From Dehalococcoides mccartyi (lineage in GTDB: Bacteria; Chloroflexota; Dehalococcoidia; UBA2979), in assembly GCA_945888895.1 (NCBI GenBank), contig CAMDAY010000101.1, positions 1 to 7,706 of the forward strand: a stretch of DNA of 7,706 nt. The letters run 5' to 3'. Positions within the stretch are counted from its first letter, which is position 1, and each line of letters begins with the position of its first letter. The position numbers and the translations under genes are program-made. Shown one piece after another: positions 5,217 to 7,706 of this stretch. A model generated the notes under the pieces. It did not search any database and was not told the origin of the DNA. It saw only the letters and a list, made by a program, of their open reading frames with translations.

Positions 5217-6359
5217 ATGAAATTCGGCATCTTCCTCGCGCCGTTCCACACCCTCGGTGAGAACCCGACGCTGGCTATCCACCGTGACCTCGAACTCGTC
5301 GAATGGCTCGACCAGTTGGGCTACGACGAGGCGTGGGTGGGCGAGCACCACAGTGCCGGCTGGGAGCTGATCGCCTCGCCCGAGGTCTTCATCGCCACGG
5401 CTGCGGAACGCACGAAACACATCAAGCTCGGCACGGGCGTCTCGTCGCTGCCGTACCACCACCCGCTCATCCTCGCGGACCGCATCATCCTGCTTGACCA
5501 CCTCACGCGTGGGCGCGTCATGTTCGGCGTCGGGCCCGGCGCGCTCTCCTCGGACGCCGCGATGCTCGGCATCGAAGCGGTCACGCAGCGTCCGCGCATG
5601 GCGGAGGCGCTTGATGTGATCCTGCGGCTCTTCACCGAGGTCGAGCCGATCTCGGTGGAGACGGACTGGTTCGTGATGCGCAACGCCCGGCTGCAGCTCC
5701 GTCCCTACAGCGACCCCCATCCGCTGGTCGCCGTCGCCGCGGTGCAATCTCCCGCCGGCATGCAGCTCGCGGGCAAGCATGGCGCGGCCGTACTGACGCT
5801 CGCCCTGCCGCGTGGCGAGAAGCGCGAGTCCGCGCTGAAGGAGTACTGGGCGATCGCCGAGGAATCAGCGGCGCTGCACGGCCAGACGATGGATCGCAGC
5901 CAGTGGCGCATCGTGATCCACTGCCACCTCGCTGAGACGCGCGAGGAGGCGTTCGCGCAGACGCGCGTGAAGGCCGGCCAGTACCAGCGCGGCTACTTCA
6001 CCGAGACGCTCGCCCACGACGACCCCGCGCCTGACCTGCCGCCGGAGGACATCCTGCCGGAGATGGTGAGCCGCGGCTCGTGGTGCGTGGGCACGCCCGA
6101 CGATCTCATCGAGTTCATCGAGATGCTGCAGGAGCGCAGCGGCGGCTTCGGCGGGCTGATGATCCAGGCGGTCGAATGGGCCGACCGCGACGCCGTCCGC
6201 AAGAGCTATGAGCTGCTCGCGCGCTACGTCATGCCGCGGTTCCAGGGCGCCCTCGTCGGCCTCGAGGCATCGCAGCGCGACGCCAGCGCGGACGCGAAGG
6301 TGCTGCGCGCGAAGTTCAACGAGGCGATCGAGCGCGCGCGGCAGGAGCCGACCCGCTAG
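5217..6359 (+). CDS. LLM-class flavin-dependent monooxygenase, limonene monooxygenase (LimB)-like
   Basis: This is a cytosolic TIM-barrel oxygenase of the bacterial luciferase superfamily, expected to use FMNH2 supplied by a separate reductase plus O2. The product has 380 residues, close to the length of limonene 1,2-monooxygenase. Start ATG 5217 gives the family's usual MKFGIFLAPFH beginning. An in-frame TTG at 5199 would add six residues, and neither start has a good ribosome site. Motifs are WVGEHHSAGWE (40-50), LGTGVSSLPYHHP (71-83, strand and flavin/phosphate region) and RGRVMFGVGPGAL (98-110). The C-terminal part has the SRGSWCVGTPDDL segment common in long LLM proteins. It shares a probable operon with the SMP-30 hydrolase 59 bases downstream. 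The substrate is not readable from sequence: a cyclic terpene, terpenoid ketone or other hydrophobic ring is plausible, by epoxidation or Baeyer-Villiger insertion. Membership of the superfamily is firm; the limonene link rests on remembered resemblance. Confidence 0.9.
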   Translation: MKFGIFLAPFHTLGENPTLAIHRDLELVEWLDQLGYDEAWVGEHHSAGWELIASPEVFIATAAERTKHIKLGTGVSSLPYHHPLILADRIILLDHLTRGRVMFGVGPGALSSDAAMLGIEAVTQRPRMAEALDVILRLFTEVEPISVETDWFVMRNARLQLRPYSDPHPLVAVAAVQSPAGMQLAGKHGAAVLTLALPRGEKRESALKEYWAIAEESAALHGQTMDRSQWRIVIHCHLAETREEAFAQTRVKAGQYQRGYFTETLAHDDPAPDLPPEDILPEMVSRGSWCVGTPDDLIEFIEMLQERSGGFGGLMIQAVEWADRDAVRKSYELLARYVMPRFQGALVGLEASQRDASADAKVLRAKFNEAIERARQEPTR

Positions 6360-6405
6360 CGACCACTGTCCTGACGTACCGAGCCGCCGAGCATGGTGGC
6401 CAGAT

Positions 6406-6410
6406 GGAGG
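6406..6410 (+). promoter_or_regulatory. Shine-Dalgarno deciding the SMP-30 start
   Basis: GGAGG lies 8 bases before ATG 6419. The other in-frame ATG at 6404 overlaps the upstream edge of this site and has no ribosome site of its own, so 6419 is preferred. Confidence 0.65.
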
Positions 6411-6418
6411 ATCGACGC

Positions 6419-7330
6419 ATGAAGATCGAAGACAACAAGGGCATCTCGGACCTGCTGGTCGGCGAGGCGCAGCAGCTCTGCACCGGCTTCGGGTTCATCG
6501 AAGGCCCCGTGTGGGTGGCCTCGGACAACGCGCTGCTGTTCAGCGACATCCCGAACGACCGATCCTACCGATGGCGTCCCGGCACGACGGTCGCCGAAGT
6601 GTTCCGCGGGCCGAGCGGCATGTCGAACGCGAACACCCTCGATGCCGAAGGCAACGTGGTGATCTGCGAGCACGCCGGTCGGCGCGTCTCTCGCGCGGCC
6701 TACGACCAGCCGAACGAGGCGGTGACGATCGCCGGCGAGTGGGATGGGAAGCGGCTGAACAGCCCGAACGACCTCGTCGTTCACTCGTCGGGGTCGATCT
6801 TCTTCACCGACCCGAACTTCGGATGCAACCAGGCGCGCGTGCCCCTCCTCGGGTACAAGGGCCAGACCCAGGAACTGACGTACCAGGGCGTGTATCGCAT
6901 CGACCCGGACGGCGCGCTGCACTGCCTGGTATCGCAGGGCTTCTACCAGCCCAACGGCCTCGTCTTCACGCCTGATGAGTCGGCGCTGTACATCAACGAC
7001 TCAATGAACCGGATCATCTGGCGCTTTGAGATGAACTCCGATCTCACGCTCGGCAAGCGCACCCTGTTCGTCGACCAGCACGGTGACCCGCGTCCGGGCA
7101 ACCCCGATGGCATGAAGGTCGACACCGAGGGTCGGCTCTGGACGACCGGCGCCGGCGGCGTCTCGGTGCACACGCCCGGCGGCGAATACCTCGGTGTGTT
7201 CGAGACGGACACGCACGCCGCGAACCTCGCGTTCGGCGGCGACGCGTTCTCGACGTTGTTCCTGACCGCGGGCACGACCGTCTGGAGCGTCGAGACGGCC
7301 GTCCGAGGCATCGCCCCGGAATCGCACTAG
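6419..7330 (+). CDS. SMP-30/gluconolactonase/LRE family hydrolase (probable lactonase)
   Basis: This is a six-bladed beta-propeller metal-dependent lactonase of 303 residues, a normal length for the family. The four metal ligands of the family (human SMP-30 Glu18, Asn103, Asn154, Asp204) appear as Glu28 in FIEGPVW, Asn117 in NSPNDLVV, Asn179 in YQPNGLVF and Asp230 in GNPDGMKVD, so the active site is intact. The PNDLVVHSSGSIFFTDPNFG stretch (116-135) is typical of gluconolactonase-like members. No signal peptide is seen, so it is cytosolic. It follows the flavin monooxygenase by 59 bases with its own ribosome site, probably in one transcript. A lactone product of that oxygenase would be a natural substrate. 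Sugar-lactone hydrolysis is the alternative. The stop TAG at 7328-7330 overlaps the opposing frame's stop within CTAG. Confidence 0.92.
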   Translation: MKIEDNKGISDLLVGEAQQLCTGFGFIEGPVWVASDNALLFSDIPNDRSYRWRPGTTVAEVFRGPSGMSNANTLDAEGNVVICEHAGRRVSRAAYDQPNEAVTIAGEWDGKRLNSPNDLVVHSSGSIFFTDPNFGCNQARVPLLGYKGQTQELTYQGVYRIDPDGALHCLVSQGFYQPNGLVFTPDESALYINDSMNRIIWRFEMNSDLTLGKRTLFVDQHGDPRPGNPDGMKVDTEGRLWTTGAGGVSVHTPGGEYLGVFETDTHAANLAFGGDAFSTLFLTAGTTVWSVETAVRGIAPESH

Positions 7331-7659
7331 CGCCGCGCGCGGCGGGCCGGCGGCTCGACTCTCGCCTCCACTGCGACTGCTAGGCCCGCGGTCACGAGGG
7401 TCATCGTCGACGCAGCGCGAAGCGCCCCGCCCTGCGGCAGCCGCACCGTCGCCGAACCACTCGACAGCGTGGCGCGGAAGTGCTCGATGAAGCCGACGCC
7501 GAAGTTCAGCTCAACTCCGAGCGTCCCTCGATGCGACCGGTCTCGCCTCGATGGCGTACCTCGCGCCTCATCGATCGCGTCGCGGCGCTTGCAGAGATCG
7601 AGGGGACGCGCGAGCCTGCCAGTGTGAGTGGTGAGAATGCGGCCGGTGCTTTGTCTCAT
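7327..7659 (-). pseudogene. MetE-like (methionine synthase / epoxyalkane:CoM transferase-like) N-terminal remnant
   Basis: ATG 7659 on the minus strand has GGAG (7668-7671) eight bases upstream. The first residues, MRQSTGRILTTHTG then RLARPLDL, match the conserved N-terminus of short MetE-like, zinc-dependent methyltransferase/CoM-transferase proteins, usually (I/L)LTTH(T/V)GSLxRPxxL. The normally conserved Ser of GSL is Arg here. Similarity fades after about residue 30 (Asp-Ala-Ile-Asp-Glu-Ala). A shift of frame near 7555 gives a slightly more family-like Tyr-Ala-Ile-Glu-Ala-Arg run, so a frameshift is possible. The rest of the 110-codon frame shows nothing of the family, which has about 350-400 residues. 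No DVVxDGE motif is found. Read as the decayed or internally deleted start of such a gene. A real short protein of unknown function, or chance similarity after the first 30 codons, cannot be excluded. Bases 7345-7550 otherwise hold nothing recognised. Confidence 0.5.
7331..7344. repeat. 14-bp perfect GC palindrome right after the SMP-30 stop
   Basis: CGCCGCGCGCGGCG is its own reverse complement and begins on the base after the TAG stop. A further GC-rich run (GGGCCGGCGGC) follows. It could form a stem at the mRNA 3' end in either direction, but without a loop or T tract it is not a normal intrinsic terminator. It may only reflect local GC richness. Confidence 0.35.
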
Positions 7660-7706
7660 ACAGGTGACTCCGTACCCTGCGGAACGACAACTGCGCAAAA
7701 TCGGCC

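Noticed and set aside
6356..6922. 188-codon minus-strand frame inside the SMP-30 gene
   Set aside because: Antisense to a gene with all metal ligands present. No own motif.

Overview
The window is about 7.7 kb of GC-rich bacterial chromosome with strong G/C preference at third codon positions, which is why long antisense open frames shadow most genes. The gene content suggests a free-living, metabolically broad bacterium. It includes a peptide release factor 3 gene, an NhaA antiporter with an acidic calcium-loop-like tail, a membrane H+-pyrophosphatase, a limonene-monooxygenase-like flavin oxidoreductase next to an SMP-30 lactonase, and a MetE-like remnant. This combination is common in Chloroflexota (Dehalococcoidia/SAR202-like lineages) and in some Actinomycetota. 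The placement is an inference from gene content and remembered family resemblance, not from a search.

Left part (1-2930, all + strand): the 3' four-fifths of prfC (RF3) enters from the left edge. A 285-base untranslated stretch with several strong hairpins follows, then a complete nhaA. The last 60 bases before nhaA hold a compact GCCG...CGGC element that resembles a cation-responsive leader RNA. A 328-base spacer without a recognisable gene separates nhaA from the next gene.

Centre (3259-4879): the N-terminal half of a membrane H+-pyrophosphatase runs rightwards and abruptly loses homology at about 4221. At the same point a leftward CBS-pair/GGDEF gene loses its C-terminal part, including the GG(D/E)EF signature. 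The two genes therefore meet tail to tail, each truncated. A single deletion across two convergent genes would produce this, and so would an assembly or amplification chimera. It is the most important structural anomaly in the window. If it is a chimera, the left and right halves may not be neighbours in nature.

Right part (5217-7330, + strand): a luciferase-like flavin monooxygenase and an SMP-30/gluconolactonase family hydrolase sit 59 bases apart and probably form an operon. A plausible joint role is oxygenation of a terpenoid or cyclic ketone followed by hydrolysis of the resulting lactone. Convergent to them, at the right edge on the minus strand, lies a start codon with a ribosome binding site and the first ~30 codons of a MetE-like (cobalamin-independent methionine synthase / epoxyalkane:CoM transferase-like) gene whose body is not recognisable.

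No tRNA, rRNA, CRISPR array, transposase or integrase was recognised. I did not find a clearly new multi-gene system. The items most worth following up are the hppA/GGDEF junction, the nhaA leader and the calcium-loop tail of NhaA.
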